Shown: piece after piece, positions 48,897 through 63,500 of the stretch
Position numbering within the stretch: position 1 is the first letter of the stretch
Layout: each line of letters begins with the position of its first letter
Assembly (NCBI GenBank): GCA_038380795.1
Contig: CM076266.1
Coordinates: forward strand, 9,384,001 to 9,448,000
Source of the DNA: Pyrocephalus nanus
Lineage: Eukaryota > Chordata > Aves > Passeriformes > Tyrannidae
Direction of reading: 5' to 3'
Length of the DNA stretch: 64,000 nt
Translations under genes and position numbers: made by a program
Notes under the pieces: model-generated
What the model was told of the DNA's origin: nothing
The model's database searches: none
The model's input: the letters and a program-made list of their open reading frames with translations, nothing else

Positions 48897-50516
48897 TGAT
48901 CCCCATTACAGCCAGGGCTAAATAAGATTGTCCCAACACACCACCATCGGTGCAAGGTGTGCTCCAGTCCCCAGGTGTCCCTGTTCCTACAGCACCTCTC
49001 CTGCACACTCAAACATCACCCAGGATTCCCCCAATGGTACCTGACACAGAAGCAGGGCCACTTATTTCCCTAAAGACTGAGCAGGTTATTCTGTGTGAAC
49101 AAACACACCCCAAAACACCTTTCTCTCCACCAGCACTGGTGAAGTTTAGCTAGGCAGTTGCCCAGAACAGGTTTCGCCCCAAATTTTGTGCAGCCTTGGA
49201 TGCCATGAGGCTTTTCAGATGTGGTTGGATGAACAAGTGCACGAAAACCCTCCTGAATGGGAACTTGTGTAACTGTTGTACAGAAAATGCTAAAGGGGAC
49301 CCTTTCCCACTCTCCTGTCCCTACATGGCCTCACATCCACACAGGAATGGGAAGCAGTAAGTGATTTTTTTGTTACTCCTGTTATCATTCATATTAACGC
49401 CATATCACACAAATCCGGCAGACCAAGTGAGGACCATGAGGGTTGTAAATCCTGTTTACTTTTAGTGTAAGCTCTTCAAACGCCCCTGAGGAATGCAAAG
49501 CACTGTTCATAAAACAAAACTCAGGCCCATGAAAGGATAACTTCTTGTCAGATGTTAGGATTAGTTATCCCTAGCTGTTATACCAAACACCCTCATGTAT
49601 ACAGCCTAGATATATCCCTTCTCCCGTTATTCTTTGCATCATTTTTGTTAACCAGGGAAAGTTTCTCTGACATAGTTTTGACAATTCCACAATTAATTTG
49701 TCTTCATTTCATTGTGTCCTTAATAACACTAGGTAGGCAACAGATGTCAAGACTTTCCAAGTGGAATGAAGCAGAAGTGAGCTCACATCCCTAATAAATT
49801 GTTTATTGAATATTTATTTTTACTTGGATGACATAGTGCTAGTGAATCTGCTGGTGGTAAAGCCCATGCTTACAGGCTGCAGCACAACGTTTATTGAAGC
49901 AGCTATTCTTGCCAAATCTATATTGCATTTATAAATCTTCAAAACAAGCCCTGGTAAATGTCACTTCTTCTTAAATGCTTGGCAGAATCAATGACAAGTG
50001 ATGCTGCCTTTGCCCTTGAAGAATTCATGTGTTTGGATCTGAGTCCAAATTCTAAAAACCTGTTCAGAAAAACACGCAACATAAACACACACGCAATGCA
50101 CCAGAAGCACCAAGGAAAGAAAGGAAAATTTACTTTAAATACAGAAGTTCAATAGCAACAGGAAAGCTTGTCTATGGCTGTTTTAGACTTTCAATGTAAG
50201 CTACTATACACTACCATAAAGCCCATAAACTTACTTCCATTCTGCACTGGAATATTTTGCAGTGGCCAACCATATGCTACCCAAAAGCAATCAGTTGATT
50301 TTGATATGGTTTTAGTATCACAGTTTTTTGATCACCTTTTGAAATAAATGTAGGTATAAAATAATATAAAAATCAAAATATAGAGTTATAATAACTTATT
50401 CTAGCAAAATGTAGAAACTATTCCAGCATAACATCAGACAATACTATGCACCATGGATTTGTGTTTCCTAAGTATATACCCTTCATTTTCCAAATGATAA
50501 TTCTGATTTTTTAAAA

Positions 50517-50597
50517 TTATATCTTCAAATTCCCAGAGAAATAAAACACACAATCTGGGCAAACCAGCAAAAAAAAAAAAAAAAATGTTATATCTTC
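50517..50597 (+). mobile_element. Possible tiny retroposed segment with AATAAA, poly(A) and 10-bp flanking duplication
   Basis: TTATATCTTC occurs at 50517-50526 and again at 50588-50597. Between them lie about 42 bases containing AATAAA (50540-50545) and then A17 (50569-50585) plus TG. AATAAA about 23 bases before the A-run plus a perfect direct repeat is the layout of a polyadenylated retroinsertion. The body is too short to identify, and chance in AT-rich DNA is possible. Confidence 0.35.
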
Positions 50598-53500
50598 TCC
50601 GACTTCCTGAACGCCACCAGTGGATTGTGGAACAGTCTGCTCAGTGTCAGTGGGATGCTCATCTCCAAAAGTGGAGCTGCTCTGTTAGCAGCAAGTCCAG
50701 ATTTGTTGTCTTGCCTGACACGGCACAACCCAAATGCTTTTCCAAGGAAAGCATTGCAGCATCCTCGTTTTCCATCTGGTTTTGTAACAGTCATGGTTTA
50801 AAAGAGGATGGGGTAGTCTAGTCAGGGTTCTGAATTATACAGAAAATGGCATTCTTCAAGAGCATGTCAGCTGGCTTAGGTTGATGACACGTTTCTGTGG
50901 CAGAGCTGCAACTACATCATCTTTTTGCCCACGGTGGATTTCTCAGAGTTAGGGGAATTTATTTCCCTGAGGAAAAATGCTGTCAGCACAGGGCAAAGAA
51001 AGAGACCAGATAAAGAGAATCCATGGAGATCCAGCAGTGGAAAGCCTCTCTCCTTTGGAGTTATAATCCCCACAGCACCTTAAACCCTCCAGCCATGGAC
51101 AGTAGGGCATGCAGCCCTTTCTCTTTCCTTGCATAAGGATTTTTTCTTCTGGGGATAAACTGGACACGTGGTTCTTCTGACTTGGCCCACAAGTCTCTTC
51201 ACAGCACCTCCCTCCCTAACCAAAACCAGCATCTTTTTTCTTCTTAGCAAAACCTACACTTGTCTCACTCCCAAACAGTGCTGGACATGTTAATTAAGCT
51301 AAAAATGATCGGCAGAGTTTGTCATAGAAATGACATTGCAATGATAGATGTAATCTTGGGGCAATATTAATTGATAAAATACAAAGTGAAATGGAAAAAA
51401 GCATTGATTCAAATCAAGACATTCTGCTTATTGGTAGAAGAAATCATCATAGCAAAAAAAAAAAAAAAAAAGAAAAATTAATCTCCATCTATTGATGGCT
51501 GCCAGGCTGCTAATTGCCTCAGAATGGAAAACTGGCTTTGAAATGGGAGCAGTTAGAAATGAAACAAAAACCCCACAGCCTAGATGGGGATGATGAGCAA
51601 AGCATGACTTCTCAAGCATACATCCAGGAAAATGAAAGATGAAAAGATGATTTTGCTATTTTTTCTTTCCAAGTTAAACAAAACACATTAACCAGAAAAA
51701 AATAAAAGAGGATGTATAATCTGCCAGTAATTTTACTCTATTTAGTAGCATCCCTGGGGATGGTATGTTGTAGTTGGTATGAAGAGGTTTCTTGGGCTCC
51801 ATGAGACTTTAGAAAATGTGATTATTACATTACTACATTGTTTTATTCTAAATGAAAGATAAAACCGCTGCTCTTACCATTTAGATTTGTGTTTGATGTC
51901 TGCAAACAGTGATTTGTAAAGCTTATAAAAATGCTTAAGCACATACTTCTTCTTTTTCTCTAATTCCTGTATGCTTTGTTAAATAGTTATCTTAATGCAA
52001 CAACAGCAGGATATTTTGGATCTTTACAGGAGAGATGGATTACGTGGCAGCCACTAAATACTGGCAAATCTTCACACATTGTACAAAGTTTTCAAAGGCA
52101 TAATGCAAAATCTTTCATTTCATCCACCAACCCCAAAGATATCTGAGCTGATAAAAGGAAATATTCCAGCTCCCTGTTTGAAAATTACTGAAAGACAGGT
52201 GTTAAGATGCTGGAAAGCTGCTCTTTCACCCACTCTTTTTGGCTCTGTGACAGTGAAGTGAGAACCTGCTGGAAGGAAGAAATTATTCTGTGTAAGTACC
52301 CTCCCAGCCTGTGGTGTTGACTCCACACAACTGCAGCTGACAGCCTTGATTTGCAATAATTTGGGGAAATATTTAACGTTCCCTAAACACAATGAATCAA
52401 GGGGTTGCAATAAAGCTCGAGGGAAGAACCACTACCTGTTCATGGTATTGATTGCAATGAAATCTTAATCTGATACAATTTCCCATTACATAAGAATGTG
52501 TTTAGTCATCTCATATTCTTCACTCTGTTCCTGCATCTCCCTAAAAAATGTTTAGGGTTGTGTGACAGCGATGAAGTATGACAGGTTCTTAATCTGCAAA
52601 ACAACTGAAAAATGTTATTTTTCACAGAGGCAATCCCACATTTGTCTGCTGCCTGATTTAGAGTTTCCATCTAGGCAGTTGGCAGTCATTCCCTACAGTT
52701 CAGGCTACCTTGAAACGTAGCAGAGAGGCTTTGGGCGAGCTCTGAGTTAGGTACTCAGTAAGGGAAGAACAGTTTCTCACTAAAATCACTTCCATTTTCA
52801 GATATTTCAATCAAATGAACAGCAGTCTCATTTCCATTCTTCCAAAACCAGAAATGTAGAAAACCACTTGAAAGCTGAAATTATCATCATCGCAAGTTTG
52901 TTGTGCCTTAAATCTCTGGACACGATTTGAAATAGACTGGTTTAGTCCATTCATTTCTCCTCTATCCCTTTTTCCTCTAGAAAAAGATCTTATTTGGAGG
53001 ATTTAAAAAAAATAAATTAAAAAATCCGTGTGATGATGAGAAAAAGCCATTATTTTTCGAAACATTATTTCATTAGGAGCATTCTCTGCACATCGCTGTT
53101 CTCTGCATTACACACACAAAAAAATGGAACTGCAGTCACCTTCTCCTCTTCCTCTTTCTGTTACCATGTTGTTAATTCCAACTGCGAAGCCACTGACCCT
53201 TGAAATTATTTTCCCATGCCTGGAAAACACATGTGGCTTTTCCTTACCTTTATCTTTCCAGAATTGCTCCTTCAAAATTCTGTGTGCCTCCTCCCCGGAA
53301 AATACTAATTCACACAGGTGAAATAAAAAAATATCAAAACTTGGCCTTAGCTTTAGCCTCAGAGACTTAAACCCTCTAATGATGGAATTCCGAGTTCAGC
53401 TTGCATTTATTCCTCACAAGTAACATAAACCCAGGTTCTGCATATGTAACGCTGCTGCAGCTTAAGCACAGCAAGATACACCCTGAACTCTCAAATCCCT

Positions 53501-56500
53501 GCTTCTTATTTGTACAAGCCAGGCTATGAAAACAGACACCTCTAATGAATTCACTGAGAAATCCTCAGTAGAAGTAGCAACAGCAGACTTAGAGCTATAA
53601 TATTTAAAGCAACTGCAAAATTGTGCTTTCATCAGGAAAGGAACAAAAGCTTTGTTAGTTTTGAAGCTTACATTTATATTCAGCATAATAATTCAAAGTA
53701 TCATTGCTTGCCACTATTAGGACACAGAGGTCAAATATGGCAAGTAACAAAAAAAAATTACATTCAAAAGCTATACAAAAGAGAAAATAGGCTCAAATTG
53801 TATGAAGTGCAGTGACATTATTTAAATGTCTTTGTTAATCAGGGTCCTGACATAAGAGATGGTGCTGAGAAGAATTTGCTCTTCAGACTCTTCTCAGCAT
53901 GGGTCAAATCTGCTTAATATTCCAAACGCTGAGTCTAGCTGAACCACGTTACCCCTTTATGATCTCTCATCTATATTTTTCCTCCTTTGAATTCAAGATG
54001 CACTGGTATTTTCAGTTTTCATCACTGCTAAAGGGCAGGGAAGTTATAGTATAAACAGTGCAGTTCCTTTCAAGCCTTGTTTATAATGATTTATACATTA
54101 TAGAGCTGTTAGACCTGTAGAAATTTTTGCAGAAATTCAGAATACAGAAAAAGTAGTTTGGGAATATATGCATTTGAGCTAATGTTAGTTTGGTTTTTTT
54201 TTCCAGTTGCTCAATGAGAAACAATGAATAGGACTATCTGCTGATTCATACATGAGAAAAAAAGAGTAATCTAGTTTGCATCCCATAGAGCCATAGGACT
54301 GTGAACCCCATGCAAAGCAAAGAATGGTGGGGCCCACAGAGCATTAAATGTACAGATGCTGTTGTGCACTTATCTACACCAATATCCCATTTGAAGTACA
54401 CCCACGAGGACGATGAAGGATATTCCAGGGGATCAGTTATCACTTTCCCAAGGATGAATAGGAGATAAATGAAAAGATCAAAGTCATGCAAGTGGTAAAT
54501 CTTAGCTATTTGCTGGTGATGTTCGTGGAGAGCAAGACAGATTCCTTAAAAGTTGGCTCTGGCCTTTCTGCTGGCCCCGTACGGGAGAGGGTGCACTGTG
54601 CAATCAGAAGATCAAGAACCCGTGTTCCTCTGTGGTTCCTTCTTCCCCAAGTATTCATGTAGCTCCCCTAAATATCCACAAGCTTTACCCCTTCCAGCTG
54701 CTTTCCTATCACCCAGGCTTTCTACCTGAAGGCTCTGGAGGCTGTTTCTGTTTCCCTGCCAAAATACTCAATCCACAGAAGACTTTCTGCCATTTCAAAC
54801 AAGACGTATAGCACAATGTGAGGACATGAAAGAGCAGCTGGACAGTTTATTTTGATTTATTGGGAACATTATGGGATTGCCCAGAGGCCTTGGTCAGAGT
54901 CCAGTTGTGCTCAGAGCTGTTCCAGCCTGTTTGCAGCAGTGCAAAGCAGTAAGATAGATGAGGCTGCTCGAGACAAGATGAGATCCAGCCTACTGAGGAC
55001 AACAGTTTTCACAGCAGGGATTTAGAAAGGGCATATTACTATAAAGACAACTGCACAGTTGTTGAAGATTTTGATGGCCTGATCTAACTACAGGATTTCA
55101 GAAAATGCAACTACACAAATCAGAATTTCTGATACGACCCTTTCATGCATTCAGATAAATGAACTAACTTTTCACAATACTGACCAACACTTTTTAAAAG
55201 GGTTTCCAAAATGTTCCTCTCCAGAATCAAAACCAATTCAATCCTAACTGCTCTCTTCACAGAATGTCACATCCTGTATTTACACTTAATGGTTATTGTT
55301 TTTTTTAGTTGCAGATAGCATTTTCAGAAGGGACAAAACTGTTTTAATTCAGCTTTGAGACAAGTCTTCACCAAACCACTGCAGGTCACAATGGTCTCCA
55401 CCTATGTAGTTTAAAGAGGGTGGCTGTGGACACCCAGACCCAGTGAGAGCTTAAGGGCTGTAATCAGAGCTTTGCAAATTAGAAGGAGACACAGACAGCT
55501 TTGGAAAGGCTGAAAATGTTCTAACACCCTCTTCCATGATCAGGACAGGGAGCAACAACCAAGTGCTGTAGCTAGGACAGTTCTGGGAAGGAGGGGAGTG
55601 CTATATGGTCTATATACAACACAATACAAATGCATTGCCTTTTACTGGAGATGAGGTACTTGCATTTCATTTATTTAAAAAGTCCCTAGAAAAACACAGT
55701 AAAATATAAAGAACAGATCACAAGGAGAAGTATGAGATAAGAGGAGGAAGGATTTTGAAGTAGAAAGAGAGGAAGGAACTTTAAACATGTTTCTTCCTCT
55801 CCTTCTTACAATTTTCCTCACGGTGGTTTTACCTTTTTCAGGATCAGCTTCAGAAGGGGAGTATTTAAGTATCAAAAGAGAACTCTTCCCTTCAGAGAAC
55901 TAGTTTCATGAAATGTAATGTTGACAGGCACTGTACAGCTACAGTGTGTATTTGGGAAGACATAATAAATATGAACTGAAAAGGTCACATCTCACACAGG
56001 CACCTTTGACGACTCATGCAGACTCTCAAAATACAGCTCAGAAGTAGATACAGTAACACATTCCTTCCCTCCAGCGTTCACAGTAACTAGGGTTTCAAAA
56101 CCACTTAAATTTCCTATTAAAAATCTCAATTCAAGAATATACCCTGCTTTGATTTAACACATTCCTAGAAAGGCAGTTTTGATCCTGTAGTCCATGCAGC
56201 AGTCCAAGTTCAACATGGAATTATTTCTTTTTCATAACAATAAAAACCCCAACAGTTTTCAAAGGAAACAAAATAGACAGCAATTTGTTTATGACAACAT
56301 TTTACTACTTGCTCACACCCTACTGCCAATAAATATTTAAGAGATTACTGAAAATTCAAACTGTAAAAAAATTAACCAAACAATAAAGGAGTGCAAAGCT
56401 CTTAAACAAAAATCATGTGCAACTTGATTTCTCTTCCTTTTTTTCATGGTTAGTTATTGGGATTGAAAGGGTTAATTTATTTCCTGAGACAGAAGACCTT

Positions 56501-58060
56501 AGATAAGGTTGCTGGTTATGCAGGCATGTCTAGGTTGCTAGGAGTTTAAACTATCAGCTTGCAAATGGAGCTATTTTAGATCCCAGGTGATCCAAAGAAT
56601 AGGTCTCCTCCTGCACTAAACAATGCAGGGATTATGTGGAAAAAATAGTATGTGATCATATAATCAGACACTGGACTGTAACACATAAGCAGAGAGACGC
56701 TGAATTGAAACAGTGCAGGAAATGCCAGGATTATATCTATTTACCTTCTGAATGCTTGATTTGCATTCCTCAGAAGGTTTTTTCATTATTATTTTTAATA
56801 ATCATAACTATTGTGTATAATGCACACAAATTATGACACAGTACTGGGCAATAATGACGCCTCTTGTGTGGAGCTTCTGCTTGTTAATTGTCCTGGTATT
56901 TTTCTTATTTGGACAGGAATATTCCAATGCTTAATAATATGATACCGTCTGTATATCAGCTCACTCATGCATATGATCACTTGATTGCCTCACATACACT
57001 GGTTAACCTAATTATCATGAACACTGATGTCTCAAGAATTTTCTGTGCCTCCAAGATCTGTGCTGTTGTGAACAGGATAACTCTCTAAGCAATTTCTGAG
57101 CTTGGTCACAACACAGCAATCCTGTGCCACTTGGCTGAGTCAGACGCATCGTTGATAAACACTGCAGAACCTCTGCCAACAATGTTCTGTGTCCTGTGAC
57201 ATTGTTTGCATTAAAGCAAAGGCTAAAGCATCTATAGAATAAGAAGAGCAGAACCTTTTTGGGAAGGGGAATTGCTGTTGAGTTTTTTCCTGATAGTTTA
57301 TATAGGCATGAGAAACACCACAAAGTACTTACTAAGGGAAAAAAACCACAAATGGAGGCTTGAGTTTAGCCAACAATGAAAGTCATCAGAAACTGTCACA
57401 CAGTATATAAAATACGTTCAAACACATACTTGACTTTAATTTATTGGTGCTAAAGCTTCCACTGAATTAAACTGGAGTTCAGGGTGCTAAGCACCCCTGT
57501 AAATCAGAAGCTTCATGCACATGTGACTGCAGTCCCGGGCTGCCTGTTTAACAGGAAATCACTTTTATCATCACAGCGAGTCGAGGAGAGAAGCCCATGA
57601 CCAGAATGCTTTTTTTATCTTCTGAATCTGTGACTCTGTGTAAACTATTTCTACAGGAAATAAATCTGTAAACGGGGCATCAATTATTACACTTTCAATT
57701 AAGGTACTGAATGGCAGGAGATGCCATGAGTAGAAGAAATGACTAATTTGAAAAGGGAATAATGTATATTTTTCAGATAAAGCTGAAGTAATTTTTTTAA
57801 AAATAATTTAGGCAGGATATTTATTCTCTTTTCAACAAAGGAGATGACAGATCCACGCATGATAAAAATCTGTCTTCCTCTTCTAGACAAAGGTAGAGAC
57901 ACAAGGCTGGTTTCCATATTCAAGCCCCTCAGTTATTAGATTTGCTGCATTCCCAGCTCTTGCCAAAAGCTTCAGCTTTTCCCTTGTCCTTAAAAATCAA
58001 TGTAAAAATCCTTCATATGTGATTCTGAACTGAAGAACAGCACAGAGATTGAAAATATAT

Positions 58061-58078
58061 GTGTGCATGCACACGTGT
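58061..58078. repeat. Overlapping palindromes with CACGTG E-box
   Basis: GTGTGCATGCACAC (58061-58074) is a perfect 14-bp palindrome. It overlaps ACACGTGT (58071-58078), which contains the E-box CACGTG. Possible protein-binding site, function unknown. Confidence 0.6.
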
Positions 58079-59914
58079 TTAAATCACCAGAAATTGATAG
58101 CTTGTGCATCATCATGCTAAAACATCTTCATGTTTGCCTATATGTTACATGACTGCTGGCTTTTACACGAAGCAAATCAACAAAGAATCTGATTTGTAAT
58201 GTTTTGGATTAGTTCAAGGGTTTAAGAAAAAAAAACAAAACCAAACCAAAACCAAAATGAATTTGCAGAAATTGCACAGGAACTAATCTGGTTACCTCTG
58301 AATTCAGAAAAAATGCTCCATGTTCCATATGTACCCCATTTAACCCACCTCCTAAAACCTTCAGCAAAATTTTTGAGAATGCAAGGCATTCCCTGCAAAC
58401 GAGTAATTGAACTGATACTGCTGCTAATAACACAGTGCCCCACATTCATACAGTGCCTGCCACCCCCAAGGATGCAGAAACATCTGAACCTTCTGCGTTA
58501 GAAGGAAAAGTCACACAACAGGGTGAGATCCAAGCTCTCCAAGTGTCCCTCGTACTGATTTTGGTCCAGGACAGCAGACCACTTCTCTCCAAAACCTGTG
58601 GGAAATTTTCCACTCAGACAAAAAGGGAATCTCTGATCTCTGAAGACATGAAAGAGCAGCCCACGTTTAACTTCATACGACTCAGACTGCTCTCATGCCT
58701 GAGCCTTTTCCCTGCCTATATTTCTCTACTTTAACTTTTCTTTCCCTCCAGTCAACTGTGAACATATATATGAAGATTAGATTTTTGGGAAGCACCTTCA
58801 ACTCGATTCACTTCAGTTGAATCTTCAAATGCTCAGCCTCTTTGACTATCAGGCCATAAATATAAGAGAAGTAAATATCTGTACCCTGCAACCTCTTCCC
58901 TTCTCTCTTTGTGACAGTGCTGCTCATGGCTCCCCCAGGGACTGATTTATCCACGAGATTGGCATTTTAAATTCAACAATGTGCAATTCATTTTCACAGT
59001 CCTCAAAGATAACATATACTCAGTTTTAAATTATTGAATCATTCATTTAACTTAGGATGCCTGAAAAATATCATTTTTATGGAAAGTAATAAATTGTAAT
59101 TGCAAGTAATAAAACTGTAAGCAAAGAGAATGCCTGGACGTGCCACAAAGAAAATATCTCGTTCTGTAAGTGACTGTGTTTAATTAATGATTTCTAATTG
59201 TAATGCATTGTTTACAGAATTAACTCTTTTTATATCTGCCTGCTAACCCCAATTTTAAAAGTTATTTGGACTGCAAATGATCATAGTGATTCCTCTGAGT
59301 TCAGCCTTCCTAGAAGCAGGACGCAACGAGAGGTTTTGGCTGCTTGAGACCCTGCACAGAGCACTTTCAACTGGGCACAAAACAGGCTCTCTGGGCTCAT
59401 GCAAAGCTCCACCTTCAGACTTGTGGACTCTGATGTGATGTAGGGACTCCTGAACACTGTATGTTAAGAAAACCTCCCAAGAGGTTACATTCAAAGGCCA
59501 TATCCTGCTTAGGAGACCAGCACAGCTCCAACAGGATGGAGTGCACTGTTCACACTGGTTGTTATCCTACTGCATCATATTTATCACTGTTAGTGGCTGC
59601 TATTCTGATATCATGACTTGTTACTGTAAGATTAAAAATTTGAGTCCAGATCTTTTCAGAATTTACTGGTGATGATATTCTGACAACATAGAATAATCCT
59701 TTGCACATTTATTTACCAAGTTTGGCAATGATGATACTGTACTTTGTCTGCCTTATTAAAAAAAAAATAGCACGTAGACTTTCATTTTTCATGATGTATT
59801 ACTCCATGATTAAGGCTCCTTCTTTTGTTGTTTGTTTATTTGTTTCTACTTTCCAATTTGAATTCATCTGGATTCAGCTTCCAGGCTACTCCAGCCAAAT
59901 CTTGTCTTTCTCTA

Positions 59915-60570
59915 CTAGATTATAGAGGTAACCAATATTTTCAACACATTAAGGCCCTTCTGAGCTCTAAACAAATCATGTGCCTTTCCTTGAGAAAAGC
60001 AGAACAGATGGACCTCTATATTTCTCACTATAAAGCATTCTCTCAAAATTATTTTTCCTGCCCATTCATTTACCTTTTTCAATTTGTCAACGTAATTTAA
60101 ACAAATGTGGACACAAACCCGAACAAGATATTCCAGTAGTTGCCTCACTAATGTAATATATATAGGCAAAATCACTTCCCTCATCCTAAATCACTATTTT
60201 AATCTGTATATCCATGATCCACATTAGCTTTCTTTGCCCCAGGTCTCATAGAAAGTCCCAATGAGCTGCTTGTCTGGTACAGTCCTGACACCTTCCTCAA
60301 CAGAACAGATATGCTCACTGTCCTCACTGCAAATTCCAGCCTGTATTCTTCTTCATTTTTTTTTATTTGGTTGGGTTTTTTTGAATGGCAATTATCCTAA
60401 ATTCTTTAGTAGGACTCAATTACTGTTCCAAAAGTCTACAAGTCATCTGGAAGTTTTTTTTACTGGCAGCTATTCTATGTATCTCTCCAGTTTTTATTGA
60501 CAAAGTTGTGGATGAGAATTGAGCCAGCATCTATCCCTAAGGAATTCCAGTAAAAGCAATCCTACTTAGG
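59915..60570 (-). mobile_element. Old, decayed CR1-clade LINE fragment, antisense
   Basis: Plus-strand text is a degraded reverse complement of the CR1 pol 3' half and early 3' part: AATCACTTCCCTCAT, TTAGCTTTCTTTGCC, then near 60519 GAGCCAGCATCTATCCCTAAGGAATTCCAGTA, the counterpart of the CR1 'GAGCCCTGGGGAACACC' block. The minus-strand frame at 59915-60184 reads TLVRQLLEYLVRVC then DKLKKVNEWAGKII, recalling the CR1 RT tail (LVRP-LEY-VQ-W...LE-VQRRA). Divergence is high, so it is an ancient copy with approximate ends. Confidence 0.55.
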
Positions 60571-63500
60571 TGACTTTATTTTGGTAGTGTCCAAATAAAG
60601 AGTAATAAATTTAAAATACATTAAAAAAATATGCAAAGCCAAACTTTCCAAGGCATAGAAAATGATGGGCTTCTTGTGAAAATACCATGTGTATCAAAAC
60701 CAGTTGTTAAAATCAATTTCTTTAGAGCAAAAACCTGTATTTTCCACAATTCAATATGTATTAGAAGAACACAAAATAATTCCATACCAAATAAAGAATG
60801 TTTATGTTTATACACATTTGGACCACAAAGACAAGAACTAACGAAAAAAATTCAGATAACTTCAATACAGCATGGAAAACACACTGGATGGAGGCACATT
60901 AATGCTCTCATCATTGTAATAGTTTATTCAGCACAAGCTCTGTCAAGGATACAAATCCTTTCTACCTGTCTCCAGGGTCCCCAGGCCCAAACTAACATGA
61001 TCTAAACTTTCATGACAGCCTCTTTTTTCTTTGGGGAGGGGAATAAGACAGACAGAAAAAAAATGCTGTGTCAGTGTGACAGAGGAAGTCTAAAAACAGA
61101 TATGAGTTCATAACAGGGAAAGGAAAAAAAAAAAATCTTCATTACTTTTCAAACCACCAGAACTGCAGAATTCAGGAAAGCACCAAAACGTGGAGCCCAT
61201 TTATTCCTCTGGATGCAGTAAATGCAACTTACAGCAATGCTAAAATATTTCTTGGATCAGAAAGATTCTAAGGAGTATTCCTGTTACTGCTCCTGACTCC
61301 CCCTCAGTTCCTCCTCCTTTGTTCTCCACTCACCTAGAGAGGTGGTCAAGGCTGCACATCTCTGGGTGAAATTTGTAATATAAGCAGTGAGATGCCACAA
61401 AGCTTAATATTTGATGCTGGTTTATTATTCTCATTGTGCTTCCACAGGTTCAGTCTCCCTCCCCCCAACCTGCTCTCTTCCCTCTCTTCTGCAAGCCCCC
61501 TCCAGAGGCACAAACAATTTTAGCTCAAAAGGCACATTACCTCTCATTTTATGAAATTTCTGCGAGGAATAACCTTTAACCCGTACTTTGCCTCCTCCCC
61601 TTCCCTGCCAAAAGCTTTATTCATTCAATCCTTTTTCAGCCTCAATTACTTCCCATTTAACAAATGGTTGGTGTATCAGTGAAGCACTACAGTAAGAACA
61701 AAGGTTGGTGCTCCATTGCAATCTCTTCAGGGTAGAATTAAAGGCAAATTCTCTATCAGAGAAAGCCACCTCTCCTCGATTTTTCTGTCACCGCATTATT
61801 ATTTTACAGCTTGTCTCTGAAAAGAAGGCTCTCAGGGTGTCATGAACTCTCAGAGAATTTCTAGTCTACAATGCCTTTCAGTAAAAAGGAGAATGCTCCA
61901 GAGAGAAAATAACCTTTGTGTAAGGAAAGGTTTGTTCTGCAATATTGTCTGAGCATTGGCTTTGCAGGGAAGAAATGAGTCTTTGCATTTGCATTACCAT
62001 TGCACAGGAGCTGGACCAAAAGGATGTAACTGCACAGCCCAAGCTGTACTGTTCACTTCCCTCTGACTGAGGGACAGAGAGGCTTGGGCAGGATCAGGCA
62101 GCACAGGCAATTCCTGATCTACAGATACAGCAAAACACACACCACTCAATTCAGGAAACGTGAATCCTGTTAATTTCAAACGGTATTTCTTAATCACACA
62201 AGAAACGCCACGACACTTACAGCATCTCTTTCCTGATCTCATTTGAAGGATAAAGAAAGAATATATTCCTAATTACTTGCCCCTCATTTCTCAATCATTC
62301 TCTCATATTTTTTTCCCCTGATTTTAAATCCTTTCAATGCAAGCACAAACTCCTGTCTTTTGCTGATGTGTCTATAGCAGCAGTTTGTGTCAGCAACAGG
62401 ACAGCAGCATCTCATGGAGACAAATTAGTGATACTCCAGAAGAATCCTAAACTGCCTTCTCTAGAAAAAAATCAAGGTTGCTTATAGCAAGCATAATTCA
62501 TACAAATATAAACAGACACAGAAAGACACACATTCCAGCAGAGGAAAGAACAGAGCATAGGCAAAAGTGACAGATACTCTGAAAAAAAAGGGAGGGAATC
62601 CGGAGACAGATTCCAAGCTGTGCGAATTGTTAAATGCCCTTTGAAATGAATGGAACTCTGGTAATTAATTTCAGCTAAGGATATGCCCCTGAGAAATGAT
62701 AAGTACCTCTCAAACTTCTCACATCCTAATTTCCTGAATTATTTGAATTACACAAAAAGTTAGGGGGGGTATTATTTTTATTTCATACAATTTTGTATGT
62801 TCGATTGGTCATTTCAAAGAATTTTGGTTTTCTATGTTGTTTTAAAGTTTAAAGCTTTTTTTTATCCAATTGAGAAAAGGAATGTTGAAACGTAAAAGGA
62901 AAGTGAAATGGTTAATAAATGACTTATAAATACATAGGAAAAAGTAAATTACAGGAAAAGAAAATTAAATTTTGTAGGATTCGGATTCAGGTTCAAGCTC
63001 AACAAGAAGCACGATCAAAACATATCCTCCCTTGAGAGTCACAGATTATTGAAGACAGTGGCACTTCATATGCTTTTCTTAATACTGTTTACAAATTACA
63101 TCCTTCTGGGAGCTGTAGGAAAAAAAATTGTACTTTAAAGGCATGCAAGTGGGTTATTAGCTAAAGCTAATGGCCACTATTCCCTCATATCTGAAAGATT
63201 CTTTTTTCCCCCTGAAAGAAAAATAAACCAAAGAAAAATTGTATCATGCTTGATGTTCTGCAAACATTTTAATAATACATAAGCCTGAGTTAGAAAGGAA
63301 AACAACTCAAAACCAAATCAATAAAGTCTGTAAAAACTAAAAAATTTCAATTTAGCCTCCGGTTACTCCTTGTCAGTGTTTACTGCGTGTCGTACAGGCT
63401 CCTTCACGTACCTGCATGCCTAGGATATTCATAGTGCTGTAAATCCTTTAGATGTATCCCAAATGCTGAGATAACGCTATTTAAATCCCTGGAATAATAA

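Noticed and set aside
55675..55875. Minus-strand frame with a GTAAAA donor-like site after SPSEADPEKG in phase 1
   Set aside because: The phase would suit the exon at 37779, but the sequence does not resemble the expected Leu-rich helix, and the acceptor side is weak.
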